DNA from: Rhodospirillales bacterium
GTDB lineage: Bacteria; Pseudomonadota; Alphaproteobacteria; JAREAF01
DNA length: 7,265 nt
Direction of reading: 5' to 3'
Assembly (NCBI GenBank): GCA_029240475.1
Contig: JAREAF010000142.1
Location: 1 to 7,265, forward strand
A program made the position numbers and the translations under genes. This document shows positions 1 through 6,446 of this stretch, piece after piece. The notes beneath the pieces were generated by a model, which had not been told where the DNA came from, did not search any database, and saw nothing but the letters and a program-made list of their open reading frames with translations. Each line of letters starts with the position of its first letter. Within the stretch, counting starts at the first letter, position 1.

Positions 1-293
1 GCGGCTGCAAATACGAATACAAGGTCGACGGCGGCGGCTTCAAACAGGAAGCCAAGTGCGACGGGAAGGGGCCTTATCTTGCGCTGCTCCCGCCGCTGCC
101 ATTCGTCCCCGTCGGCATCGGCGGGCAGAACTCCAATCCGCCCAGCTACGTTCTGGGGCCGCAAATCCCATCTTCACAGCCGGACCGCTTCTGCCGGGAA
201 TTCCAGAAGCTGGTGCAAATCGGCGGGCGCACGGAACGCGCCTATGGGGTAGCCTGTCGGCAGGCTGATGGAAGCTGGAAGATCCAGGGCTGA
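1..293 (+). CDS. Partial (3' end): probable exported protein with surface-antigen-like C-terminal motif
   Basis: The reading frame is open from base 3 (GGC) to the TGA at 291-293, giving 96 visible residues with no start codon; the N-terminus, probably including a signal peptide, is upstream of the window. The visible part begins with GCKYEYKVDGGGFKQEAKC, a Cys-bracketed aromatic/lysine motif. A Pro/Gly-rich spacer follows (about residues 28-58). The tail contains FCREFQ, then IGGR and YGVACRQADGSWKI. From family knowledge, the CRE(F/Y)Q...GGR...AYGxACRQxDGSW pattern is typical of the C-terminus of RT0821/Lpp0805-type, 17-kDa-surface-antigen-like proteins of alphaproteobacteria, which are envelope proteins of unclear function. 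The three cysteines would suit an oxidising periplasm. The next gene starts 15 bases later on the same strand, so cotranscription is possible. Family assignment is by motif only; the reading frame itself is well supported because its composition matches neighbouring genes. Confidence 0.7.
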   Translation, partial: GCKYEYKVDGGGFKQEAKCDGKGPYLALLPPLPFVPVGIGGQNSNPPSYVLGPQIPSSQPDRFCREFQKLVQIGGRTERAYGVACRQADGSWKIQG

Positions 294-308
294 AGCAAAC
301 TCGCGAGC

Positions 309-1901
309 ATGGCCAACCAGTACGACGCGATCGTCATAGGCGGAGGGCACAACGGCCTTACCTGCGCGGCCTATCTGGCGCGCGGCGGATTGAAGGTGTG
401 CGTGCTGGAGCGCCGGCACATCGTCGGCGGCGCGGCGGTCACCGAGGAGGTCTTCCCCGGCTTCCGCTGGTCGGTCGCCTCCTATGTGATGAGCCTCCTG
501 CAGCCGCGCATCATCCGCGAGCTGGAGCTGGAGCGGCACGGCTTCAAGGTGCTGCCGGCATCGAGCCTGTTCGTCCCGTTCCCGAACGGCGACGGCTTCG
601 TCTATTGGGACGATGAGCGCAAGACCTGCGCCGAAATCGCGCGCTTCTCGCGAAAAGACGCGGAGACCTATCCGGCCTTCAACCGCTATCTCCAGGAGTC
701 AGCTCAGGTCGTGCGCCAGCTCCTGTGGGTGACTCCGCCGGACCCCGCCTCGCGGCGCTGGAAGGACATGAAGGACACGGCGGCGCTGATCTGGAAATAC
801 CGGCGCGCCGCCGGGAAGATGTACCGGATCGTCGACCTCCTGACGCAGAGCGTCGCCGACTATCTCGACCGCTGGTTCGAATCGCCGGAGCTGAAGGGCG
901 TCCTCGCCTATTACTCCTCGATCGGCACCTTCGCCGGCCCGCGCACGCCGGGCACCGCCTATGTGCTGCTGCACCACATCATGGGCGAGCATGAGGGCGC
1001 GGGCGGCTGGGGCTTTGTGCGCGGAGGCATGGGGGCGATCACGCAGGCCATCGCCGCCTCGGCGCGCGAGAAGGGCGCCGATATCCGCACCAGCGCCGAG
1101 ATCGACCGCATCCTCGTGCGCGACGGCGCGGCGCGAGGCGTCGTGCTGAAGTCGGGCGAGACGATCGAGGCCAAGCTGGTGGTCTCCAACGCCAACGCCA
1201 AGCACACCTTCCTGAAGCTCGTCGACGAGCGCGAGCTGCCGCCGGAGTTCCTGGCCGAGATCCGCTCCTACCGAACCTTGAGCTCGGCCTTCAAGATCAA
1301 CCTCGCGGTCGAGGAGCCGCCCTCCTATCGCGCGGCCGATCCGGCGCGGCTCGGCAATGCCTATCCGAGCTACGTGCATCTGGGGCACAGCATCGATTAC
1401 CTGGAGAAGGCCTACGACGACGCCAAATACGGCCGCTGGTCCGAGCGGCCCTTCATCACGCCGGTGGTGCCGACGATCGTGGACGACACGCTCGCGCCCA
1501 AAGGCAAGCATGTGGTCAACCTGTTCGGCGGGCACGCGCCCTATCACCTGAAGGACGCGAGCTGGGAGCAGTCGAAGGACGCCTTCTTCAAGACGGTCGT
1601 GGACACGATGACGGAGTTCGCGCCCAACTTCCGCGATTCCATCATCCATGCCCAGATCCTGACGCCGCCCGATCTGGAGGCGCTGATCGGCTTGCCGAAC
1701 GGCCACATCTTCCATGGCGAGCTCGCGCCCGATCAGCTCTTCTTCATGCGGCCGGCGCCGCATTATGCCGATTACCGCAGCCCGATCCGCGGCCTGTACC
1801 AGTGCGGATCCTCGACGCATCCCGGCGGCGGGGTCATGGGCGTGCCCGGCTACAACGCCGCACGCGAGATCCTGAAGGACTGGAAGAAGGTGCGCCGCTA
1901 G
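309..1901 (+). CDS. FAD-dependent oxidoreductase, PYROXD2/phytoene-desaturase-like
   Basis: Complete 530-residue protein. The N-terminus is a classic dinucleotide-binding Rossmann fold: DAIVIGGGHNGL (residues 6-17) supplies GxGxxG, and the acidic residue ending strand 2 is E34 in VCVLERR. This is followed by GGAAVTEE and FPGFRWSVASYV. The C-terminus has the matching FAD motif, LYQCGSSTHPGGGVMG followed by VPGYNAA (about 496-518). These motifs are characteristic of the PYROXD2 branch of the CrtI/amine-oxidase-like flavoproteins, whose human member is mitochondrial and whose bacterial members mostly have no proven substrate. Length fits the family. No carotenoid genes lie nearby, so a carotenoid role is not supported. 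No signal peptide or membrane segment is evident, so it is probably cytosolic. The ATG at 309 is chosen because the FAD motif begins five residues later; no strong Shine-Dalgarno precedes it. It may be cotranscribed with the upstream partial gene and converges on the response regulator gene. Confidence 0.92.
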   Translation: MANQYDAIVIGGGHNGLTCAAYLARGGLKVCVLERRHIVGGAAVTEEVFPGFRWSVASYVMSLLQPRIIRELELERHGFKVLPASSLFVPFPNGDGFVYWDDERKTCAEIARFSRKDAETYPAFNRYLQESAQVVRQLLWVTPPDPASRRWKDMKDTAALIWKYRRAAGKMYRIVDLLTQSVADYLDRWFESPELKGVLAYYSSIGTFAGPRTPGTAYVLLHHIMGEHEGAGGWGFVRGGMGAITQAIAASAREKGADIRTSAEIDRILVRDGAARGVVLKSGETIEAKLVVSNANAKHTFLKLVDERELPPEFLAEIRSYRTLSSAFKINLAVEEPPSYRAADPARLGNAYPSYVHLGHSIDYLEKAYDDAKYGRWSERPFITPVVPTIVDDTLAPKGKHVVNLFGGHAPYHLKDASWEQSKDAFFKTVVDTMTEFAPNFRDSIIHAQILTPPDLEALIGLPNGHIFHGELAPDQLFFMRPAPHYADYRSPIRGLYQCGSSTHPGGGVMGVPGYNAAREILKDWKKVRR

Positions 1902-1913
1902 CGCGCGAGCCGC

Positions 1914-1940
1914 GCCGGACGGCGGCGCCGGCGTCCGTTC
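1914..1940. terminator. Candidate bidirectional GC-rich hairpin between convergent genes
   Basis: Between the stop of the flavoprotein gene (1901) and the stop of the response regulator gene (1943) lies an inverted repeat. CGGACG at 1916-1921 pairs with CGTCCG at 1932-1937, with a 10-base loop that itself contains the palindrome GGCGCC. It sits where a shared terminator for two convergent transcripts would be. No U-tract follows (only TTC on the plus side), and hairpins arise easily by chance in such GC-rich DNA. Confidence 0.35.
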
Positions 1941-1942
1941 GA

Positions 1943-2323
1943 TCAGCCGTGCGATTGGGCTTGCAGCAGCCCGCCGATTGCCTCGATCACCTCGCGCGGC
2001 TCGAACGGCTTCTCGATGGTGCAGTCCGCGCCGAGAGCCTTGGCCGAGGGCAGGTACTGCGCATCGAGCCGTGCGCCGCCGCCGGAGATGGCGATGATCT
2101 TCACCTCCGGATGGTCGCGCTTGAGCTCGATGATCGTCTCCAGCCCTTCTTTTTCCGGCATGATGATGTCGGTGACGACGATGTCGGCCGGATGCGTGCT
2201 GAACCGCTTGAGTCCCGCAGCGCCGTTCGGCGCGTCCTCGACGGTGTGCCCAGCGCGCTCCAGGACCGCGCGCAACAGGCAGCGCAGATGGTCGTCATCT
2301 TCGATGACCAGCACCACTGCCAT
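1943..2323 (-). CDS. Single-domain response regulator (receiver only)
   Basis: A 126-residue protein consisting of one CheY-like receiver domain with no output domain. All phosphorylation residues are visible: the acidic pair E8/D9 in VLVIEDDD, the phospho-acceptor D52 in IVVTDIIMP, the switch Ser S80 in IIAISGGG, and K105 in IEKPF. The MPEKEG and AISGGG signatures are common in stand-alone receivers of this type. The ATG at 2323 is preferred over an in-frame TTG at 2341, because GAGGGGG at 2339-2333 gives a good ribosome binding site nine bases before the ATG. The TTG start would place that site inside the coding sequence. The gene follows the hybrid kinase-like gene, with a 14-base gap between stop and start. 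It likely works as a phospho-relay intermediate or protein-interaction switch. Its phospho-donor is uncertain because the neighbouring kinase lacks the usual histidine. Confidence 0.93.
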   Translation of the reverse strand: MAVVLVIEDDDHLRCLLRAVLERAGHTVEDAPNGAAGLKRFSTHPADIVVTDIIMPEKEGLETIIELKRDHPEVKIIAISGGGARLDAQYLPSAKALGADCTIEKPFEPREVIEAIGGLLQAQSHG

Positions 2324-2332
2324 GGCTCTTTT

Positions 2333-2339
2333 CCCCCTC
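2333..2339 (-). promoter_or_regulatory. Ribosome binding site of the response regulator gene, overlapping the kinase stop codon
   Basis: On the minus strand GAGGGGG begins within the TGA stop (2340-2338) of the upstream kinase-like gene and ends nine bases before the ATG at 2323. This decides the response regulator start. It implies that ribosomes terminating on the kinase message cover or release this site, which is an arrangement for translational coupling. Confidence 0.75.
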
Positions 2340-4422
2340 AAACGCGCCGGGCGCCGATGCGCAAGGCTCGTTCGACCGCGATAGCCAGTTCCCCCGGGTC
2401 GACCGGCATTGGGACAGTTTCCGTCACGCCGGCGGCCCTCAAACGATCTAAAGTTAACATTTTTTCAACTTCAGCGCAAAGAATGATTGGAAGATCCGGC
2501 CTTATTCGAGAGATTTCGAGGCTGAGTGCCTCGGCCGACACATCCTCCATGTCGTTGGCGAGCACGGCCATGCGCCAGCGGCCATGGTCGGCGCGGAAGG
2601 TCTCGAGGGCCGCGCGGCCGCCGGTGACGGTCTCGACCGTCAGCCCCGCGGCTTCGAGCGTTCGGCGCAGCGGGGCCAGCACCTCGGCATTGGCGCCGGC
2701 GAGCAGCACGCGCGGGCCCCCCTGATCGGGATCGATCTCCTCGGCGATCAGCTCGGTGGCCCGGTGGCTGCGCGGCAGGTAGACCTCCATGCGCGTGCCC
2801 TGGCCGGGCGTGCTCGAGGCGAGGATCGCGCCGCCCTGGGCCGAGACGATCCCATGCACGACCGCAAGGCCCAGCCCCGAGCCTTCGCCAAGCTTCCGCG
2901 TGGTGAAGAAGGGCTCGAAGATCCGGCTCAACACCGAGGGGGGCATGCCTTCGCCCGTGTCAGTGACGGCGATGCGGACATAAGGCCCCGGCTCCAGGCG
3001 CCCGGCGAACAGGCGCGCCGTCCGCGGCGATGGCGCGGCGCCGGCCTCCTCGGGGAGCGCGCCCAGGATCGCGGCGTCCTCATCGGGGTTGACGGGCCGC
3101 TCGGCGAAGCCGGGGGTGACCTCGACCGCGTCCAGGACCACCTCGATCCGTCCCTGGCGGCTACCGATCGCCTGGACGGCATTCCGGCAGAGATTGAGAA
3201 GCACCTGGTGCAGCTCGGCGGCATCGCCCATCACGGCCGCCGTTGGCGCGGCGGCGCGCGCCTCAAGCGCGATCTGCTCCGGCACGATGGGGCGCAGGAC
3301 CTCGAGCGTGGTCCGCAACAGCTCGTCCAAGCGGATGCGCCGCTCCGGCCTCGGCTCCCCGCGACCCAGCGCCACGATCTGCCGGACCAGGGCCTTGCCG
3401 CGCCGGCCGGCCTTCAGCACCTGCTCGACGCTGTCGCGCCCTTTGCTTCCGGGCGGCAAGTCGTCCATTGCCAGATCTGCATAGCCGAGGATCGAGGCCA
3501 GCACATTGTTCACGTCCGCGGCGATGCCGCCGGCCAGCCGTCCGATCGCCTCCAGCTTCTGCGTCTGGTGCTGGCGGCCGAGCAGCTGCGCGCGCGCGAG
3601 CTCGGCTTCGCGCTCGGGCCTGAGATCGCGCAGCACTGCGATGATGGCGCGTTCCGCCCCTTCGCCGACGCCGGCGAGCGTGACCTCCGCGGGAACGGGC
3701 TGATGATCGACCGTGAGGGCGATCTCGCCCGATTGGGCCTCGGCGCCCGCGCCGGCAGCGGCCACCAGCTCGCGCAGGCGCTGCGCCGCGACCGGCGCGG
3801 CGATCGCTTCGATCTCCAGCCCGAGCAGCTCCGGCCCCCGGCGCAGCAGCGATTCGGCGGCGGGATTGGCCGAGCGAACGCGGCCGGAGCCGTCCAGCGT
3901 CAGGAGCGGCGTGGGCAGCGCCTCCAACAGCTCGGCCAACCGCTGCAGGGTCCGGCGCAGCTCGCTTTCGGCCGTGCCGGCCGGGGGGGCCGTGCGCAAG
4001 ATGAGCTGTGCGAGGGTGCGGGCGCCGCCGCTGATCGGCACCGCCACAGCATGGATGCTGACGCGTCCTCTAGCCGCTTGCAGGGACACGCGTGCGCTGG
4101 CCGGCTCGCCGGTGGCGATCGCGCGCAACGCGAGCGCCGTGAGCCTGCCCTCCGGATCGACGCGGCCGAGGCTTTGCGCCGCGCTTGCGCCGCCAACGCC
4201 CGCCCAAGCTTGGAAAGCGGCGTTGCTGTCGAGAATCGCCGGCTCCGCGGGATCGAGGAGAAGAACCGGATCGGAGACCGGGCCCGCGGCTTCCGGCGCC
4301 TCGGGAGCAATCGGCTCGGCCGCTCCCGACGGAGTGCGGCCGCCGATCGTCACGATCGTGACCTCAGCCCCGCTCCGAATGGCTCGCTCGATCAGCGCAT
4401 CGATTTCGCGCTTATCGGGCAT
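2338..4422 (-). CDS. Soluble PAS hybrid histidine-kinase-like protein with degenerate phosphorylation sites
   Basis: A 694-residue protein with no signal peptide or membrane span, so probably cytosolic. Visible order: a short N-terminal segment and Pro/Ala-rich linker (1-50); a weak PAS-like domain (about 50-145); a clearer PAS domain (about 160-268, LLEALPTPLLTLDGSGRVRSANPAAESLL); a helical dimerisation region (about 285-353); a HATPase domain (about 400-551); and a receiver-like domain (about 570-694). The ATPase core looks intact: N-box NLCRNAVQA (N414), G1 box DTGEGMP (D488), FEPFFTTR, and G2 box GEGSGLGL. The dimerisation box reads GGIAADVNN, so the expected phospho-accepting His is Ala302. 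The receiver-like domain reads VLLAGANAE where VLLVDDE is usual, and has MP instead of KP (M672). An acidic/Pro insert of about 40 residues lies between N-box and G1. The ATG at 4422 is favoured over a GTG at 4437; the G-run before the ATG is unusually close. The response regulator gene follows in the same operon. Domain calls are firm; the biochemical role is open. Confidence 0.9.
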   Translation of the reverse strand: MPDKREIDALIERAIRSGAEVTIVTIGGRTPSGAAEPIAPEAPEAAGPVSDPVLLLDPAEPAILDSNAAFQAWAGVGGASAAQSLGRVDPEGRLTALALRAIATGEPASARVSLQAARGRVSIHAVAVPISGGARTLAQLILRTAPPAGTAESELRRTLQRLAELLEALPTPLLTLDGSGRVRSANPAAESLLRRGPELLGLEIEAIAAPVAAQRLRELVAAAGAGAEAQSGEIALTVDHQPVPAEVTLAGVGEGAERAIIAVLRDLRPEREAELARAQLLGRQHQTQKLEAIGRLAGGIAADVNNVLASILGYADLAMDDLPPGSKGRDSVEQVLKAGRRGKALVRQIVALGRGEPRPERRIRLDELLRTTLEVLRPIVPEQIALEARAAAPTAAVMGDAAELHQVLLNLCRNAVQAIGSRQGRIEVVLDAVEVTPGFAERPVNPDEDAAILGALPEEAGAAPSPRTARLFAGRLEPGPYVRIAVTDTGEGMPPSVLSRIFEPFFTTRKLGEGSGLGLAVVHGIVSAQGGAILASSTPGQGTRMEVYLPRSHRATELIAEEIDPDQGGPRVLLAGANAEVLAPLRRTLEAAGLTVETVTGGRAALETFRADHGRWRMAVLANDMEDVSAEALSLEISRIRPDLPIILCAEVEKMLTLDRLRAAGVTETVPMPVDPGELAIAVERALRIGARRV

Positions 4423-4484
4423 GATCCCCCGCCGCACAGCTCGACGTCAGGCTTGTCGCCGCGCCGCGCCTTGATTGCAAGTTC

Positions 4485-4503
4485 GGACCGTTGCAACGAG
4501 TCC
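4485..4503. promoter_or_regulatory. Candidate operator: inverted repeat centred on CGTTGCAACG
   Basis: A perfect 10-bp palindrome CGTTGCAACG (4489-4498) extends outward as GGAC (4485-4488) and GTCC (4500-4503) with one extra A on the right, giving an imperfect dyad of nine-base arms. A second TTGCAA lies at 4475-4480, 16 bases before the TTGCAA at the dyad centre. The dyad sits about 65 bases upstream of the kinase-like start codon, a plausible operator position. No regulator can be named from the sequence. Confidence 0.4.
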
Positions 4504-4638
4504 GCCGACCGATGCCCCCCACCGGTCCAGGCCGCCAATCTAGGTTGAGCCGGTAAAGGCTGTTCCAAGAATCGCGATAAATTTTCAGCAAACGTCAGAA
4601 TGAACCGTTTTAGTAGCGATTTAGGAAACTCTTAAGTA

Positions 4639-4666
4639 TTTCGACGCCTCACCTCCATCAGATAAT
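4639..4666 (+). promoter_or_regulatory. Candidate sigma-70-like promoter for the coiled-coil protein gene
   Basis: TTTCGA (4639-4644), a weak -35, is followed after 16 bases by GATAAT (4661-4666), which matches five of six bases of the TATAAT consensus. It lies at the downstream edge of the AT-rich core and would give a leader of roughly 115 bases before the ATG at 4787. The -35 is poor and no transcription data are available. Confidence 0.35.
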
Positions 4667-4786
4667 ATCCGCCCCACCTTCGGAATACCTAGGAGCGCCC
4701 CGCATCTTGCTGCGCCGCGATCCACAGACTCTCTCCAGCCCAGCCGCTTTCTACCCTCGCAATCCTGACGGGGAGATCCGCCCGAC

Positions 4787-6430
4787 ATGACCCTGGCGAC
4801 GCTGCTGAAGGCGGCGCTCGTGGCCTATGGCTTGCTGCTGGGCGGCGCGTTCGTCTTCATCCGCTTCTATCCCGACCTCGCCGGCCGCACGGTCTTCGAG
4901 TGGCGGCGCGGGGCCGCTTCGATCGCCGGGTCGCTCTCCCCCGTCAGCGGGGTCGACCGCGCCTGGCTGGGCGGCGTCCCTGTGGAGCTGCTGGACCCGG
5001 GCTTCGGGGACCGGTTGGCCCAAATCGCCGGGGACGCCCGGCGCGAGATCGAAGCTCTGGCCCGCGCGGCAGCCGAGGAGGCGCGTCAGCAGGCCGTGGC
5101 TGCGGCCGAAGCCGAGCTGTCGGAGGCGGAGAGACGCCTGGGCCAGGCCGAGCAGGCATTGGCCGGCGCGTCCGTCCAGCCGCCGTCCGAGCCGGCGCCG
5201 GTCTCCGCGGGGACCGGCCTGGAGCCTGCGCTCTTCGATCCGGCGCAGGATCGGGCCGTGCTGGCGGCCGCGGGCCGGCTGGAAAGCGCCCGCGTGGCTC
5301 GCGCCAGCGCGGGCGAGGCGCTCGATGCCCGGGCGCGATCCTTCCTGGCTGAGCTTCAGCGGGACCAAGCCGTCCGGCAGCTGCGCGCTTCGTCTCGGCG
5401 GCTGGCCGAAATGGACGGGGGCGGGATCGAGATCGCCTTGGACAATGCCGGTCCGCTGGCGGTCACGCAGTTGGTCCTGGCGCTGTCGAGCCAGGGCCAG
5501 CCGGTCGCCACGCTCGGCGGGCGTGCCGTGCTCGCCTCCAAATCGACGGGCGTGAGCTTCGTCCCGGAAATCGTCAACGAGTACAACGAGAAGATCCTGG
5601 GCCTGCCGCCCAAGTTCCAGTGGCGGATGATCCTGCCGCTCGACCCCGCCCTAGAGGGCCGGCCGGGAGGCCTGTCGGTGGACGTGCTCGAGGCCGAGTT
5701 CGCGGACCCCGCCGCCCTGGAGCGGTCCACCCCTTACGGCAGCGGGATGCGGGTCTGGTCGTACCCGCAAGCGGCGGCGGCGGGCCTGTTCGAGGAGGGG
5801 CTGCGTTCGGCCGCTCCGCGCTTTCCCGAGACGCAGCGGCTCGCCGATGCGGAGCGCGCCGTTGCCGTGGCCGAAGTCGAATTGGTCCAGGCGAGGGCGG
5901 CTGCGGAAGAGAGGGCGCGGCTTGCGCATTATGTCGCCGCCGGCCCGTCAACGGCGCAGCTTGCGGCTGATGAGGCGGGGCGGCAGGCGAAGGCTGAGCA
6001 GGCGGCCGCCCGCTTGCGCGCGGCGGAGGATGAACGCGATCGGCGCCGCGCCGAACGCGACGAGATCCTCTTCCGGCTCGATCGCATCCGCTCCGGAACG
6101 GAGCCCGTCCTGCTGTCCGACCGGATCTCGGATGAGGGCTGGCAGGCCTCTCTGGAGCAGGTGAAGCGGTCGATCGCCACGCGCATCCTCGAGGCGCGGG
6201 CGCAGGAGCTGCGCGGGGCGACCCGCACCGATCCCTCCGGCGCCTTCCGCTTCACGGGGGCGCCCTTCGGCACCTATTACCTCTACAGCCTGCTGGCCGA
6301 GCCGTCGGGGCGCGCCCTGCACTATCTCCAGAGGATCGAGTCCGGGGAGGAAGGCGAGACGGTGTTCGAGCCTCCCGTGGTGATGTCGCCGGAACAGTTC
6401 CTTCAGGGCGCCATGGAGGCAGGCTCGTGA
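4787..6430 (+). CDS. Unrecognised membrane-anchored coiled-coil protein with two beta-rich domains
   Basis: A 547-residue protein I do not recognise as a named family. Visible order: one hydrophobic segment (about residues 5-26), most simply an uncleaved N-terminal anchor or signal peptide; an Ala/Glu/Arg/Gln-rich helical coiled coil (about 76-127); a Pro-rich break (131-148); a second helical stretch (about 153-209); a beta-rich domain (about 211-305) including IEIALDNAGPLAVTQLVLAL and FQWRMILPLD; a third coiled coil (about 346-437); and a C-terminal beta domain (about 474-530) with TDPSGAFRFTGAPFGTYYLY. That last motif resembles the carboxypeptidase-regulatory/Cna-B-like fold (TDxxGxFxFxxxPxGxYYL). 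No catalytic motif is visible and there are few cysteines. The likely location is the inner membrane facing the periplasm. The ATG at 4787 has GGGGAG (4770-4775) eleven bases upstream. The gene appears monocistronic, divergent from the kinase operon and convergent with the transporter gene. A structural or envelope-scaffolding role is only a guess. Confidence 0.85.
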   Translation: MTLATLLKAALVAYGLLLGGAFVFIRFYPDLAGRTVFEWRRGAASIAGSLSPVSGVDRAWLGGVPVELLDPGFGDRLAQIAGDARREIEALARAAAEEARQQAVAAAEAELSEAERRLGQAEQALAGASVQPPSEPAPVSAGTGLEPALFDPAQDRAVLAAAGRLESARVARASAGEALDARARSFLAELQRDQAVRQLRASSRRLAEMDGGGIEIALDNAGPLAVTQLVLALSSQGQPVATLGGRAVLASKSTGVSFVPEIVNEYNEKILGLPPKFQWRMILPLDPALEGRPGGLSVDVLEAEFADPAALERSTPYGSGMRVWSYPQAAAAGLFEEGLRSAAPRFPETQRLADAERAVAVAEVELVQARAAAEERARLAHYVAAGPSTAQLAADEAGRQAKAEQAAARLRAAEDERDRRRAERDEILFRLDRIRSGTEPVLLSDRISDEGWQASLEQVKRSIATRILEARAQELRGATRTDPSGAFRFTGAPFGTYYLYSLLAEPSGRALHYLQRIESGEEGETVFEPPVVMSPEQFLQGAMEAGS

Positions 6431-6446
6431 CGCTGCTCTGGGGCGG

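Larger units (their letters stand above)
4423..4786. other. 364-bp divergent intergenic region with an AT-rich core
   Basis: This is the only gene-free stretch over 300 bases, lying between two divergently transcribed genes, so it should hold both promoters. It has three parts. A GC-rich part next to the kinase gene holds the inverted repeat at 4485-4503. An AT-rich core at about 4555-4670 contrasts sharply with the surrounding DNA. A mixed leader of about 115 bases precedes the plus-strand gene. In the core, the 8-bp palindrome ATCGCGAT (4571-4578) and the short inverted repeat AAACG/CGTTT (4590-4594 and 4606-4610) are visible. I found no convincing small ORF, riboswitch or tRNA. A minus-strand promoter for the kinase operon must lie here or in the kinase-proximal part, but no clear -35/-10 pair could be assigned. 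Confidence 0.7.

Noticed and set aside
56..268. Small plus-strand frame at the window start
   Set aside because: It overlaps, in another frame, the partial gene ending at 293, whose CRE/GGR/ACRQADGSW motif is far better supported.
699..1820. Minus-strand open frame (373 codons) opposite the flavoprotein gene
   Set aside because: It is antisense to a strongly supported FAD enzyme, has an Arg-rich composition and no recognisable motif.
309..1901. Assignment as a carotenoid phytoene desaturase (CrtI)
   Set aside because: The terminal motifs fit the PYROXD2 branch better and no carotenoid biosynthesis genes are adjacent.
1802..2725. Plus-strand open frame spanning the flavoprotein 3' end, response regulator and kinase end
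   Set aside because: It crosses three real genes on both strands, has no ribosome binding site or domain, and is explained as a shadow of the response regulator and kinase-like genes.
2584..4548. Very long open frame (654 codons) on the plus strand opposite the kinase-like gene
   Set aside because: It is antisense to a gene with clear PAS and HATPase motifs. Its product is a low-complexity Arg/Gly/Ala/Leu-rich string with no domain, as expected from GC-rich antisense frames lacking stop codons.
4562..4590. Possible EcfG-type (GGAAC) promoter on the minus strand, from GTTCC at 4562-4566
   Set aside because: No CGTT -10 element occurs at the required 16-17 base spacing, so only half of the signature is present.
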